64,000 nucleotides of DNA from Pandoraea eparura (GCF_902459725.1 NZ_CABPSH010000003.1:62001-126000), one strand, 5' to 3'; shown: positions 34,120 through 44,111, numbered from the stretch's first letter. Translations and numbers: made by a program. Notes: generated by a model from the letters alone, not told the origin.

Positions 34120-35879
34120 TCGTCCGGCGCGCGCCGGCAGTCCGCCAGCTTCTCGGCCAACCGATCGCATCGCGCCGTCAACGCGGGATCGCCGAACATC
34201 CGGCACGCCCCTCGCATGCGATGCAGCAACGCCTGTGCCGCATCGAGATCCTCTGCGCGGCGTGAAGCCATCAGGCGCCGAAAGCGCGCCAGATCCTTCG
34301 CCATTTCCTCGCGCATCAGGCGCCGCGCGTAGGGATCGTCCTGCAACGGCAACCGCGACGCCTTCGGGCGCCCGCTCGCACCGGACGGCACAACGACCTG
34401 CTCTCCCTGCTCTCCCTCCGCGCCCTCGCTCCGGGGGCTGGGCCAGCGCACGGCCAACGTCTGCGCCAGCCGTTGGCTGGACACCGGCTTCGTCAGCACA
34501 CCGTCGAGGCCGGCCTCCCTAGCGGCCCGCGCCCCGACCACCGACCCCGTCACCGCAAACATCACGGGTACCGGGCGGCCGAGCACCGGTGCCAACGCCC
34601 GCAGCGTCGTCGTCAGCGTCAGGCCACAGGCCCCGCCAAGCTGCACATCGGTAAGCACGACATCGACCTCGTGCGATGCCCATTGCAGCAACGCACTGGT
34701 CAGATCTTTCGCTCGCGCGACGATGCACCCGAGTGAAGTCAACTGATCGGCGAGGATGGTGCGATTCATGACGTGGTCGTCGACCACCAGCACACGCAAC
34801 CCGGGACGCACGTCAACGTGCGCGACCGGCACCTCCGGCAGCCCCGGCAGCCCCGACATCGATGCGGGCGGCGACGATGCCGCCGACGCGAGCGCTTCTG
34901 GTGCATCAGGTGCTAAAAGCGCATCAGCCGCGCCAGACGACGTGGCGCCAACCCCGCCGGACGTCGACACCGCATCGGGCCTCGCGAAGGGCACCGACAA
35001 CCGAAAGCGCGCGCCCGTCGTCGAGGGTTCCACGGCGAGCGACCCGCCCATGCGCCGCGCCCATTGCTGCGCGATCCACAGCCCCAACCCCGTGCCGGCC
35101 ACCGAGCGGTCGGCACGGGCAAACGCCGCGAACACCGCGTTCTCCATACCCGCCGGGATGCCCGGGCCAGTGTCGCTGACGCGAATGATCAGTTGTCCCG
35201 CACCGACGTCGCGCCCCTGCCCGGGCATCGCCGACGGGTCCGTCGCCGCGGCACGCCCCGCAGTGGCGGTCCACGACGCCCTGACCGCCACACCGCCGCA
35301 GACGGTGTACTTCAGCGCATTGTCGAGCAGCGTTCGCAGAATCTGGCGCAGGCGAGCGGCATCCCCTCGGATCATGACGGGCACGTCCGCGGGGATCTGG
35401 CAGTCCAAAGCCAGCCCCTTGCCCTGTGCCACGCCCACGAAGGCGTCGACCTCCGCATCCAGACAGGCACGCACCTCGAAGACGGACTCCCTGAGCGGGA
35501 GTTCCGTGACGTCGCTCTGCCCCAGTTGCAGCACGTCGTCCACAGCGCTGGCGACGACGCCCAGCATATTGCGCATGGCGCCGATTCGCTCCCGGGGCGC
35601 CATCCCGCCCGCCTCGTCACCCGCATCACCCGCATCACCCGCGTCGGCCCAGTCGCCGAGGCGGCCACGCGCGCCCCACAGCGCATCGAGATGCCCTTGC
35701 AGCACTTGCAACGGGGCACGCAACTCGTGCACCAGCGCCAATCGAAACGTATTGGCAGCCCATGGGCCGTCCCGGCCCCAACCCTCCGGCCCGCTTGGCG
35801 TTGCCGCGGGTGCCTCGTCAGAGGCGTACCCTCCGACATCGCGGCCGCCGCGCGGGAAATTGAATTTGTCGAGATTCAT
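34110..35879 (-). CDS. Soluble hybrid histidine kinase with REC and Hpt domains
   Basis: 589 residues with no TM helix and no recognisable sensor domain. HisKA with phospho-His51 (LVHELRAPLQVL), HATPase (NALKY, SDTGPGIP, GTGLGLWIAQQWA, about 170-298), receiver with Asp368-Asp369, Asp411 and Lys464, and a C-terminal Hpt with His553 in LLHRMRGACRMFG. No response regulator gene is adjacent, so its output is unknown; it may feed another relay such as the Rcs-like one in this window. It also has Gly/Asp/Ala-rich linkers (about 78-92). Confidence 0.87.
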   Translation of the reverse strand: MNLDKFNFPRGGRDVGGYASDEAPAATPSGPEGWGRDGPWAANTFRLALVHELRAPLQVLQGHLDALWGARGRLGDWADAGDAGDAGDEAGGMAPRERIGAMRNMLGVVASAVDDVLQLGQSDVTELPLRESVFEVRACLDAEVDAFVGVAQGKGLALDCQIPADVPVMIRGDAARLRQILRTLLDNALKYTVCGGVAVRASWTATAGRAAATDPSAMPGQGRDVGAGQLIIRVSDTGPGIPAGMENAVFAAFARADRSVAGTGLGLWIAQQWARRMGGSLAVEPSTTGARFRLSVPFARPDAVSTSGGVGATSSGAADALLAPDAPEALASAASSPPASMSGLPGLPEVPVAHVDVRPGLRVLVVDDHVMNRTILADQLTSLGCIVARAKDLTSALLQWASHEVDVVLTDVQLGGACGLTLTTTLRALAPVLGRPVPVMFAVTGSVVGARAAREAGLDGVLTKPVSSQRLAQTLAVRWPSPRSEGAEGEQGEQVVVPSGASGRPKASRLPLQDDPYARRLMREEMAKDLARFRRLMASRRAEDLDAAQALLHRMRGACRMFGDPALTARCDRLAEKLADCRRAPDDQT

Positions 35880-35957
35880 CGCGTCATTGACGCCGCATCA
35901 CGATTCGCGCGGTTTGGCGTACTGAAGAAGCCGTAAGAGTCTTCAAGTCTGGCCGTT

Positions 35958-35974
35958 CGCAAAGCGTTTGCGAC
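35958..35974. promoter_or_regulatory. Palindrome TCGCAAA-GCG-TTTGCGA
   Basis: Perfect 7-bp arms with a three-base centre, in the 272-base gap between the divergent kinase and chemoreceptor genes, 79 bases from the kinase start. Candidate operator; the binding protein is unknown. Confidence 0.45.
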
Positions 35975-36036
35975 TGCGCAAATTCCGATCTTGTTTTGCG
36001 GACGCCGCACTTTCGGAATCGCCCGAGCCAAACAGC

Positions 36037-36064
36037 TCAAGTTCCGCCTCTCATCTGCCGATAA
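36037..36064 (+). promoter_or_regulatory. FliA (sigma-28) promoter of the chemoreceptor gene
   Basis: TCAAGTTC, 12 bases, then GCCGATAA. The second box is an exact match to the FliA -10 element and the first fits the -35. It lies about 87 bases upstream of the chemoreceptor start. Confidence 0.75.
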
Positions 36065-36151
36065 TCCCCATGTCCCGTTCTGTAGACACCGACGGGCAGG
36101 CAGGCCGCGCGCGCTCACTCGGCGGCCCAGGCATTCAAACTCTCGATCCCT

Positions 36152-37795
36152 ATGTATAAGCACATTACGATTCGGACCAGTCTGACGCTCGTCCTCGGTT
36201 TGCTCGGTGCACTACTCGTCCTCGTGAGCGTCCTGGGCCTCCAGGCGCTCGGGTCCAGCAATGCCTCGCTGAGTGCGATGGCCACGCAAGACACGCCTGC
36301 CCTGGCCGAACTCAAGGGAACCGGAGAACAGATTCTGCGGACTCGCCTGTCGATGGCGACCTACGCGTCGTATGGGATGCTGGGCGCCGACCCGGACGAA
36401 TCGGAAAAAGTCCTCACGCGAGGCAACCAATACCTCGCCGCGTCGGACGCCCTGTGGAGTGATTATCTGAAACGTCCCAAAGAAGATGCGCACGAAGCGG
36501 AGTTGGCCAAGTCGGCCGACGCCAAGCGCCACGCCTTTATCGATCAGGTCGTCACGCCTGCGCTCAATGCGCTGAAGCAAGGCGATCTGGCCGGCTTCCA
36601 CCGGATTCAGGCGCGCGTCGCCCCGCCCGCTTATGCCGCGCTCGATGCGGCCATGCGCGAGCTGCAGGCGCTCCAGATCGCGCGGCAAAGTGCCCGCTTC
36701 GAGGCCGCGCAGCGCCGCTACAACGTCATGCGCATCGCCTTGGGGGCAACCTTGGCCATCGCACTGCTCCTCGCACTATGGGGCCGCGCCATGCTCGCGC
36801 GTGCCGTGCTGCGTCCGATCCGCGAAGTCATCTCGCATTTCGAGCGGATGGCCGCCGGCGATCTGAGCCAGCGCGTCGAGCAACGTACGCGTAACGAGAT
36901 GGGCCAGTTGTTTGGCGCCCTCGGCCGGATGCGCGACGGTCTCGCCGGCACAGTCGGCACCGTGCGCGAGAGTACGGAAGCCATTCACGCGAACGCCCAC
37001 GAGATTGCCGAGGGCAACGCCAACCTGTCTCAGCGCACCGAAGCGCAGGCGTCATCGCTGGAGCAAACGGCGGCGAGCATGGAAGAGCTGACCGCCGTCG
37101 TCAAACAAAACGCCGAGAACGCCCGGGCCGCCAGCCAACTCGCCGTCACGGCCTCGGAGACCGCAGCGCGCGGTGGCGACGTCGTGCAGGAAGTCGTGAC
37201 GACGATGCGCGACATTGCCGAGGCCTCGCAAAAGGTCACCGATATCCTGAGCGTCATCGACGGCATCGCCTTCCAGACGAATATCCTGGCACTGAACGCC
37301 GCTGTCGAAGCCGCCCGCGCCGGCGAGCAGGGGCGCGGCTTTGCCGTGGTGGCCGGCGAGGTTCGCACGCTGGCGCAGCGCAGCGCCGCGGCAGCCAAGG
37401 AAATCAAGGGACTGATCGAAGCGTCGGGCAACCGGGTCGAGACAGGGGCGCGTCTGGTCCAGCGTGCCGGCGAGACGATGGTGGACGTCGTGCAGTCGGT
37501 CAAGCGCGTGACCGACATCATGGGAGAAATCTCGGCGGCCAGCGTCGAGCAGTCGAGCGGCATCGAGCAGGTGAACCGCGCGGTGACGCAAATGGACGAA
37601 ATGACGCAGCAGAACGCCGCGCTCGTGGAAGAAGCCTCCGCCGCCGCTGCGGCACTCGAAACGCAGGCCGTGCGCCTGCGCGAGTCGGTCGCGCTGTTCC
37701 GCCTCTCGCCCCACGAAGCCGCTCGTGCGCCCGCGATACGCGAGGACAACGCACCGCTCGACGCTGCCCCCGGCAAACTGGCGCTCGCCGCCTGA
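36152..37795 (+). CDS. Methyl-accepting chemotaxis protein
   Basis: 547-residue inner-membrane chemoreceptor: TM1 about 9-31, a four-helix-bundle type periplasmic sensor, TM2 about 192-212, HAMP (about 213-265), and the cytoplasmic signalling coiled coil with the hairpin tip [20 protein letters not shown] and methylation helices either side. The C-terminus lacks the NWETF CheR-binding pentapeptide. Ligand unknown. The sigma-28 promoter links it to the flagellar regulon. Confidence 0.94.
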   Translation: MYKHITIRTSLTLVLGLLGALLVLVSVLGLQALGSSNASLSAMATQDTPALAELKGTGEQILRTRLSMATYASYGMLGADPDESEKVLTRGNQYLAASDALWSDYLKRPKEDAHEAELAKSADAKRHAFIDQVVTPALNALKQGDLAGFHRIQARVAPPAYAALDAAMRELQALQIARQSARFEAAQRRYNVMRIALGATLAIALLLALWGRAMLARAVLRPIREVISHFERMAAGDLSQRVEQRTRNEMGQLFGALGRMRDGLAGTVGTVRESTEAIHANAHEIAEGNANLSQRTEAQASSLEQTAASMEELTAVVKQNAENARAASQLAVTASETAARGGDVVQEVVTTMRDIAEASQKVTDILSVIDGIAFQTNILALNAAVEAARAGEQGRGFAVVAGEVRTLAQRSAAAAKEIKGLIEASGNRVETGARLVQRAGETMVDVVQSVKRVTDIMGEISAASVEQSSGIEQVNRAVTQMDEMTQQNAALVEEASAAAAALETQAVRLRESVALFRLSPHEAARAPAIREDNAPLDAAPGKLALAA

Positions 37796-37811
37796 CGGCC
37801 GCGACGGCCGA

Positions 37812-38096
37812 TCAAATGCTGGCGCGCTGCTCAAAACCTTTGATCGGCGAATCCGCCACCCAGGCCTTGTCGACATCGCAAGACGAGACCTGGGCGTGCG
37901 GCGGCCCCTCGCGCATCCATTCGCACAACGCCAGCAACTGATCGGCGTCCCCCTGCGCGATGGCCTCGACCGTACCGTCGCGCCGGTTGCGCACCCAACC
38001 GCTGAGCCCGATCCGGCGCGCCTCGTCCACGCACGCAGCGCGATAGCCAACGCCTTGCACAAGCCCGTGCACTACGATCTGCCACGTTGCCGTCAT
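37812..38096 (-). CDS. acyP: Acylphosphatase
   Basis: 94 residues, standard size (EC 3.6.1.7); hydrolyses acyl-phosphates in the cytoplasm. The catalytic Arg19 lies in GLVQGVGYR and Asn37 in GWVRNRRDGTVEA. AGGAGG precedes ATG 38096. It ends 16 bases from the converging chemoreceptor gene. Confidence 0.94.
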   Translation of the reverse strand: MTATWQIVVHGLVQGVGYRAACVDEARRIGLSGWVRNRRDGTVEAIAQGDADQLLALCEWMREGPPHAQVSSCDVDKAWVADSPIKGFEQRASI

Positions 38097-38209
38097 GACC
38101 CCTCCTGAGGTGATGGACGATGGGCAAGCCAACGGGAACCGGGGAACCAGAAAACGGGCCCGGTCGACATCGAGCCCTGTCACTACGTTAGCACACCACC
38201 CGGGCACGT

Positions 38210-40810
38210 TTAATAGACATCGCGACGGTAACGGCCCTGTGCCGACAGGTCGAGCAGGACGTCCGTGCCGATGGCCTCGGCCAGCGCGGCATCCACGGCG
38301 GGCGCCATGCCGGCAAGGCTGCCGCACACGTAGATCGACGCGCCGCGCGCCACCCAGGCCGCGATATCCTGCGCCGCGTCGCGCACCTGATCCTGCACGT
38401 AGCGGCGTTGCGCCTGATCGCGCGAATAGACGCGGTCGAGGCGCGCGATGCCGCCTTGCGCCTGCCATGCTCGCAATGTCGCGTCGTAAAAGCTGTCGCG
38501 CGCCGCCTCGCGCTCACCGAAGATCAGCCAGTTGCGCCGGTGTCCCTTCGCCGTGCGCTCGGCGAGGTGCGCGCGCAGTCCGGCCAACCCCGTGCCGTTG
38601 CCGATCAGGATCACGCCGCGCCCGGTTGCCGGGCCATGGAAACCAGGATTCGCACGCACGCGCATTGTCACGGCTTCGCCCAACGCCGCGCCGTCGGTCA
38701 GCCAGCCGGACCCCAGGCCCAGCGAGCCATCGGGATGGCGAGTCTGCCGCACGAGCAACATCAATGTCCCCTCCTCGCGGGTCGAAGCGATCGAGTACTC
38801 GCGCACGGGCAACGGCGCAAGACCCGCCAGCCACGCGTGCAGGTCGACGCCTGCCGTCGGCGCGGCGCGGGGTAACAGCCGTTCGCGCAACGCGTCGCCC
38901 AGCGTCGTCTCGCGTCCGGCAACACGCACCCGCACATCGCACGCCCAGACACTTCCCGAAAGGAAGCGTTCGACGCGCGCGGTCGTGTGACGCGGCTGCA
39001 CCTCGACCAGATCGCCCGCCACCCAATCGGCACCCGGCGGCGGGGTAAAGGCGAGGTGATAGGCCGGCAAGCCGGTGCTGCCGGGATTGAGCAGGTCGCG
39101 TTGCGCGAGCGTCCACGATTGGAAGCCCGATAGGAAGCGCGGGCCATGCTGTGATTTCGTTACCGTCAGCGGATGGCCGAACCATTCCCCCAGCCGTTCC
39201 TGCCAGCGCGCCCACGCGCCCGGATCGCCGCGGTCGACTTCGATGGGCTCGAACGCCGCCACACCGCCCTGCGCGCGCAACCATCCATCGAGCTTGCGGC
39301 CGAATCCACAGAACCGGTCGTAATGGCTGTCCCCCAGCGAGAGCATGGCGAAGCGCAATGTCGGCAAGGCCATCGCCTGATTCATCAATTGTTGCGCGAA
39401 GCGGCGTGCGCTGTCGGGCGGCTCGCCATCGCCGAACGTGCTGACGATGAACAGCGCGCGCCTGGCCGAGCCGAGTTGCGCCTGACCGATGCGTGCCAGC
39501 GGCTGGATCTGCGCTTGGACGCCCGCGCCCGCGAGCATGCCCGCTGTCTGCCATGCGAGGCCTTCGGCCACGCCACTCTGGCTCGCGTAGCCGATCAGCA
39601 CGCCGTCTTGCGCAAGCGCGCCTCTCGCGTCCGCCGGTGGGTCATGCCTCGCTCCGGCCGGGCGAGACGCCGCCAGCGCTCGCTTTTTTTTGCGACGGTC
39701 GAGATAGAGCATCCAGCCCGTGACGAAGAACATCGGCATCATCAGGCTCGAGAGCATCATGACGACGACACCGGCTTGTCCGAAGAAGCTGCCGCGATGC
39801 AACGCGTAGATACTCGTCATCAGTTGGCCTCCCGTCGTCTTCTGCGCGTACCGGTCTTCGTGGCGAATCTCGCCGGACGCCGCCTCGATCTCCATGCGGT
39901 TGAAGGCCCGCTCGTGCGGCGCCGACGCGTCGAGCCATGTCACCTGCAGCGGCCCGCCAGGCCTCTGCGCAGGACGCAGATACACCGAGGTGTAGTTCGG
40001 CACGTGCTCAGTAAAACTGCGCCAGGCCGTGGCCATCTCGCGTGCCGTCATTGCGGCCAGATCCGGCTGTACTGCCCGCTTGCCCGCCTCCGGCGCGCCC
40101 CGCTTCGGCGACGCGGCCGGCTTGTTGCGCATCGGTTGCGACACGCCCGCGATCGAAAACAGCATGCCGCGCCACCAGTCGTACGACCAGTAAAGGCCCG
40201 TCGTGGCCGACAGCAGGTAAGGCACCAGGACCACCGTGCCGATCACCGCATGCAGGTTCCACAGAAACGGTCGCCCCCGCTTCTTGAGATCGATATGGAA
40301 CCAAGCGCGCCAGTGGCCGATGCGGCGTGGCCAACGCAGATATAGACCGCTCAGCGCCAGTACGAACAGCAGCAGCGTGGCCGCCGCCGTGATCTGCTTG
40401 CCGATGCCGTCGACCGTCAGGAAGCGGTGAACGTCCATGATGAACCGAAAGACCGCGTCGGCCTGCGACCGGCCGAGCATCTGCCCGGTGTAGGGATCGA
40501 CAAAATAGGTCTCTGCACGCGGCCCGTCGCCCACGGACAGGCGCACGCTGACGGCGTCTTGCGGCGAGCGCGGTACCGTCATGAGGAGCACGCGCCGATC
40601 CGGCACCACCTCATGCACCCGCGAGAGCAACTCGGGAATGGGCAACGGGGCCGTGTCGCGCGCGGCCACGGTCATGACACCTGGGCTGAAGGCCCGCGTG
40701 AGGGCATCGTCGTAAGACAGCAGCGCGCCGGTCAGGCCGACGACTGCCAGCACCAGCCCGGCCGTCATGCCGAAGCCCCAGTGCAACTGAAACCAGAGTC
40801 TTTTCATCAT
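38210..40810 (-). CDS. PepSY/flavodoxin/FAD-NADPH reductase fusion, probable iron-regulated ferric reductase
   Basis: 866 residues. The N-terminal half is a PepSY-type membrane module (helices near 15-38, 135-160, 190-215, 345-370); then a flavodoxin-like FMN domain (about 410-550) and a sulfite-reductase-like FAD/NADPH domain (to the end, with YSIAS for FAD, LIGNGTGLAGLRAHL for NADPH). This fusion is found beside siderophore receptors and is thought to reduce ferric iron or ferric siderophores. A good Fur box lies upstream. No TonB receptor is adjacent here. Start ATG 40810; a GTG at 40828 is possible. Confidence 0.88.
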   Translation of the reverse strand: MMKRLWFQLHWGFGMTAGLVLAVVGLTGALLSYDDALTRAFSPGVMTVAARDTAPLPIPELLSRVHEVVPDRRVLLMTVPRSPQDAVSVRLSVGDGPRAETYFVDPYTGQMLGRSQADAVFRFIMDVHRFLTVDGIGKQITAAATLLLFVLALSGLYLRWPRRIGHWRAWFHIDLKKRGRPFLWNLHAVIGTVVLVPYLLSATTGLYWSYDWWRGMLFSIAGVSQPMRNKPAASPKRGAPEAGKRAVQPDLAAMTAREMATAWRSFTEHVPNYTSVYLRPAQRPGGPLQVTWLDASAPHERAFNRMEIEAASGEIRHEDRYAQKTTGGQLMTSIYALHRGSFFGQAGVVVMMLSSLMMPMFFVTGWMLYLDRRKKKRALAASRPAGARHDPPADARGALAQDGVLIGYASQSGVAEGLAWQTAGMLAGAGVQAQIQPLARIGQAQLGSARRALFIVSTFGDGEPPDSARRFAQQLMNQAMALPTLRFAMLSLGDSHYDRFCGFGRKLDGWLRAQGGVAAFEPIEVDRGDPGAWARWQERLGEWFGHPLTVTKSQHGPRFLSGFQSWTLAQRDLLNPGSTGLPAYHLAFTPPPGADWVAGDLVEVQPRHTTARVERFLSGSVWACDVRVRVAGRETTLGDALRERLLPRAAPTAGVDLHAWLAGLAPLPVREYSIASTREEGTLMLLVRQTRHPDGSLGLGSGWLTDGAALGEAVTMRVRANPGFHGPATGRGVILIGNGTGLAGLRAHLAERTAKGHRRNWLIFGEREAARDSFYDATLRAWQAQGGIARLDRVYSRDQAQRRYVQDQVRDAAQDIAAWVARGASIYVCGSLAGMAPAVDAALAEAIGTDVLLDLSAQGRYRRDVY

Positions 40811-40914
40811 TGTTATCGTCCGGCGCACATCGGAGCGCCGGGATGGGCACGTGCGCGGCAGAGGAGCCGTGCCGCCATCGTCGATGGCGCACTTTACGGC
40901 AATCGCTGAATGTT

Positions 40915-40933
40915 ATTGCAAACGATTCTCATA
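40915..40933 (-). promoter_or_regulatory. Fur box and promoter of the PepSY reductase
   Basis: Minus strand TATGAGAATCGTTTGCAAT fits the 19-bp Fur box. It sits between a -35 TTGAAT and a -10 TAACAT with 17 bases spacing, about 100 bases upstream of the gene, so iron-loaded Fur would block it. Confidence 0.75.
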
Positions 40934-41165
40934 TTCAATACCAATTTAACTTTCCGTGCCTTGTAGGCGTCGTCTGACAGATGTTTCATAGAATGGACGA
41001 CTCCCTGTCACTTTTTGACCGGTTACGATGGAGTTTTCCGCGCGGATGTCCGCGCTCCCGCCCACCGAACCGCCGCACGTCACCTCTCGTCTGCCCTCCC
41101 CCTGCGCCCGCCGCTCGGCCCCGGTTATGACCTATGGACCTGCGGCACGTCAGCGACGGAGTGCC
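40934..41165. other. Intergenic leader between the reductase and otsB
   Basis: Contains the otsBA promoter region, not pinned down. An in-frame ATG at 41028 could extend OtsB by 46 residues; they are Arg/Pro-rich, unlike the family, so I keep the later start. Confidence 0.35.
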
Positions 41166-41987
41166 ATGCAACCCCTAGCGTCTTCTCTGCCCGCCCCACG
41201 GCACCCGACACCGGCCGACACTTGCGATGTCGATGTCACCACGGTGGCCTTCTTTTTCGACCTAGACGGCACGCTGGCACCGCTCGCGCCGCGTCCCGAT
41301 GCGGTCACGCTGCCGCACGACACCGCCAGTGTTCTCGCCAGCCTGTTCCAGCGCACGTGCGGCGCCGTCGCGGTCGTTTCCGGACGCGCCATCGACGATA
41401 TCGACGGCCTGCTCACCCCATTGCGCGTGCCCGCCGCCGGCCTGCACGGCGCCGAAATCCGGCATGCCGACGGCGAACTCGTGCGCGCCGAAGGCCACAC
41501 CGTCGACGCGGCACGTGTTGCGGCCATGATCGCGCCGCTGCATGCGCTCGTCGCCCAGCACCCCGGCCTATTATTGGAGAACAAGGGCAGCGCGCTTGCG
41601 CTGCACTATCGTGGCGCGCCCGAACTGGCGAGCGTTGCCCGCGACACGATGCACTCGCTGGCCGAATTGCATGCCGAGCGCTTTGTGCTGCAACCCGGCA
41701 AGCTGGTCTTCGAGCTGCGTCCACGTAACGTCAGCAAAGGCCGTGCCATCACCACCCTGCTGAAGGAGGCCCCGTTCGCCGGACGAACACCGCTCTTCGC
41801 GGGCGACGACCTCACTGACGAGGCCGGGTTTGCCGATGTGAATGCTCTGGGCGGCATCACGATCAAGATCGGCGAGGGCCAGACCTGCGCCCGCCATCGC
41901 CTGCCGTCGCCGGAGGCCCTCACGGCCTGGCTGCTGACGTTGCGCGACGCCCGCACACCCCAAACCGAAAAGGAGAACGGCACATGA
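41166..41987 (+). CDS. otsB: Trehalose-6-phosphate phosphatase
   Basis: HAD-superfamily phosphatase (EC 3.1.3.12), 273 residues from ATG 41166 (GGAG six bases upstream). Motif I FFFDLDGTLAP gives the nucleophile and acid Asp, motif IV is FAGDDLTDEAGF. Makes trehalose, an osmolyte and stress protectant. The downstream otsA start overlaps its stop (ATGA). Confidence 0.93.
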   Translation: MQPLASSLPAPRHPTPADTCDVDVTTVAFFFDLDGTLAPLAPRPDAVTLPHDTASVLASLFQRTCGAVAVVSGRAIDDIDGLLTPLRVPAAGLHGAEIRHADGELVRAEGHTVDAARVAAMIAPLHALVAQHPGLLLENKGSALALHYRGAPELASVARDTMHSLAELHAERFVLQPGKLVFELRPRNVSKGRAITTLLKEAPFAGRTPLFAGDDLTDEAGFADVNALGGITIKIGEGQTCARHRLPSPEALTAWLLTLRDARTPQTEKENGT

Positions 41988-43405
41988 GTCGCTTGGTCAT
42001 CGTATCGAATCGGGTCGCCCCCATGACCGAGGGCAAGCCGACCGCGGGCGGACTGGCGATCGGCGTGTACGAAGCGCTCAAGGACACCGGCGGCATGTGG
42101 TTCGGCTGGAATGGGGAAATCGATGCCGAACCGGCCACGGCGCCCGAGATCGGCCACCGCAACAACGTCACGTTCGCGACCGTGCCGCTCACGCGCCGCG
42201 ACTACAACACCTACTATCGCGGTTTTTCGAACGCCACCCTCTGGCCCACGTTTCACTACCGCGACGACCTCACGCGCTACCAGCGCGACGACTACAACGG
42301 CTACCGTCACGTCAATGCGCGCTTTGCCGCGCTGCTCGCGCCGCTGCTCGAGCATGACGACCTGATCTGGGTGCACGACTACCATCTGCTGCCATTCGCG
42401 CAGGCCTGCCGTCAGATCGGCGTGCGGCAGCGGCTCGGCTTCTTCCTGCATATTCCGTTCCCCTCGCCGCAGGTGCTCATGACGGTGCCGCCGCACGAAG
42501 CGCTGGTGCGCGCGATGTGCGAGTACGACCTCGTCGGCTTCCAGACCGAGACCGACCGCACGGCCTTCACCGACTATCTGGTGCGCCATGCAGGTGGCAC
42601 CCTGCACGATGACGGCACCGTCACGGCCTTCGATCGCACGCTGCGCACGGGCGTCTATCCGATCGGGGTGTATCCGGACGAGATCGCGCAGCAGGCGACC
42701 GCGCGCGCGACGGTCAAGCACATCCTCGATCTGAAGCAGGGGCTTCAGGAGCGCAAGCTCATCATGAGCGTAGATCGTCTCGACTACTCGAAGGGAATGC
42801 TCGAACGCTTTCGTGCATTCGAGCGCTTGCTTGAACTGTGGCCGAACCAGCAAGGCACCGTGAGTTTCGTGCAGGTGGCGCCGCCCAGCCGCTCGGATGT
42901 AGCGGGCTACGGGGAAATTCGCCGCCAGTTGGAAACCGCGGCGGGACATATCAACGGTCGCTTCTCGGATCTGGCCTGGACACCGCTTCGCTACATCAAC
43001 AAGCGCTACGATCACGAAGTGCTGATGTCGTTCTTCCGGGCGTCGCAGGTGGGCTACGTCACGCCGCTGCGCGACGGCATGAATCTCGTGGCGAAGGAGT
43101 ACGTGGCGTCTCAGGATCCGGCGGATCCCGGGGTGCTGGTGCTGTCGTGCTTCGCGGGTGCCGCACAGGAACTGGACGGCGCACTGATCGTGAATCCCTA
43201 CGATATCGATGGTATGGCCGAAGCGCTGCGCAGCGCGCTGAACATGTCACTGTCCGAGCGCCAGGCACGACATGCCAGCATGATGGCGACACTGCGCGAG
43301 CACAATCTGTCCACGTGGCGCAACCGGTTCATCGCCGACCTGAGATCCCCAACAATCGCCGCCGAACCGGCAGCGTTGCGGTGTACACAACCGGCAGCGG
43401 CCTGA
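41984..43405 (+). CDS. otsA: Trehalose-6-phosphate synthase
   Basis: GT20 glycosyltransferase (EC 2.4.1.15), 473 residues, making trehalose-6-phosphate from UDP-glucose and glucose-6-phosphate. Visible: the start MSRLVIVSNRVAP, WVHDYHLLPFA, VDRLDYSKGMLERF and PLRDGMNLVAKEYVA, all family hallmarks. Cotranscribed with otsB; GGAGAA lies before the start. Confidence 0.96.
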   Translation: MSRLVIVSNRVAPMTEGKPTAGGLAIGVYEALKDTGGMWFGWNGEIDAEPATAPEIGHRNNVTFATVPLTRRDYNTYYRGFSNATLWPTFHYRDDLTRYQRDDYNGYRHVNARFAALLAPLLEHDDLIWVHDYHLLPFAQACRQIGVRQRLGFFLHIPFPSPQVLMTVPPHEALVRAMCEYDLVGFQTETDRTAFTDYLVRHAGGTLHDDGTVTAFDRTLRTGVYPIGVYPDEIAQQATARATVKHILDLKQGLQERKLIMSVDRLDYSKGMLERFRAFERLLELWPNQQGTVSFVQVAPPSRSDVAGYGEIRRQLETAAGHINGRFSDLAWTPLRYINKRYDHEVLMSFFRASQVGYVTPLRDGMNLVAKEYVASQDPADPGVLVLSCFAGAAQELDGALIVNPYDIDGMAEALRSALNMSLSERQARHASMMATLREHNLSTWRNRFIADLRSPTIAAEPAALRCTQPAAA

Positions 43406-43436
43406 GCGGCAGCCGCCCGGCGCCATGCATGCCGTG

Positions 43437-44111
43437 TTACTTGCCTGCCGGACGCGACTGCTGCACCTGCGCCAGACGCTTTTGCAGGCCGTCCGCGATT
43501 TCCGTCTGGTGGGTCTGCCGGGCAAAGTCGATGGCGGTCATGCCGATCTGGTTTTTCAGCCTGACATCCGCCCCGCCGTCGAGCAGCACCTTGCACGTGG
43601 TGATATGACCGCCGCGCGCGGCCATCATGAGCGGCGTGGTGCCGTTGGGCGACTCGGCGTCGACGTAGGCCGAGGCATCCAGCAGCATCTGGACAATGTC
43701 GTCATGCCCGTTGGTCGCGGCGTAATGCAACGGTGCCCACCCCTTCTTGTTGACTTCGGCATCCTTGTCGATCAACAACTTGACCATCGGTGTGAGCCCT
43801 TGCAGCGAGGCGATCATCATTGCGTTCTCCCCCGCCGCGTTGGTCGCATCGAGGTCCGTGCGCTTGTCGTTGATGAGCAGGCGCGCCACGTCCACCGACT
43901 TTTCGCGCATCGCAATCACCAGCAGCGGGTTGCCCTTCTCGTCCGTCGAATTCGGGTCGACACCCGCTTTGAGCGCCTGGGCAATCGACTTCGTGTCATT
44001 GAAGACGACCGCCTTGACCAGGGCGCTGTTGGATGTGGCCGCCGTGGCGCATGCCGTCAGACAAAGCACGCTGAGCAGCATCCAGGCTCGGATCATCGAA
44101 AATTTGCGCAT
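43437..44111 (-). CDS. Exported ankyrin-repeat protein, probable lipoprotein
   Basis: 224 residues. The N-terminus MRKFSMIRAWMLLSVLCLTAC ends in a possible lipobox LTAC. Four to five ankyrin repeats follow (about 35-195), including NGTTPLMMAARGGHITTCKVLLDGGADV and APLHYAATNGHDDIVQMLLDA. Protein-binding role; partner unknown. AGGAG lies before ATG 44111. Confidence 0.88.
   Translation of the reverse strand: MRKFSMIRAWMLLSVLCLTACATAATSNSALVKAVVFNDTKSIAQALKAGVDPNSTDEKGNPLLVIAMREKSVDVARLLINDKRTDLDATNAAGENAMMIASLQGLTPMVKLLIDKDAEVNKKGWAPLHYAATNGHDDIVQMLLDASAYVDAESPNGTTPLMMAARGGHITTCKVLLDGGADVRLKNQIGMTAIDFARQTHQTEIADGLQKRLAQVQQSRPAGK

Noticed and set aside
41606-43015. 469-codon minus frame opposite otsBA
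   Set aside because: Antisense to the clear otsB and otsA genes; no motif.
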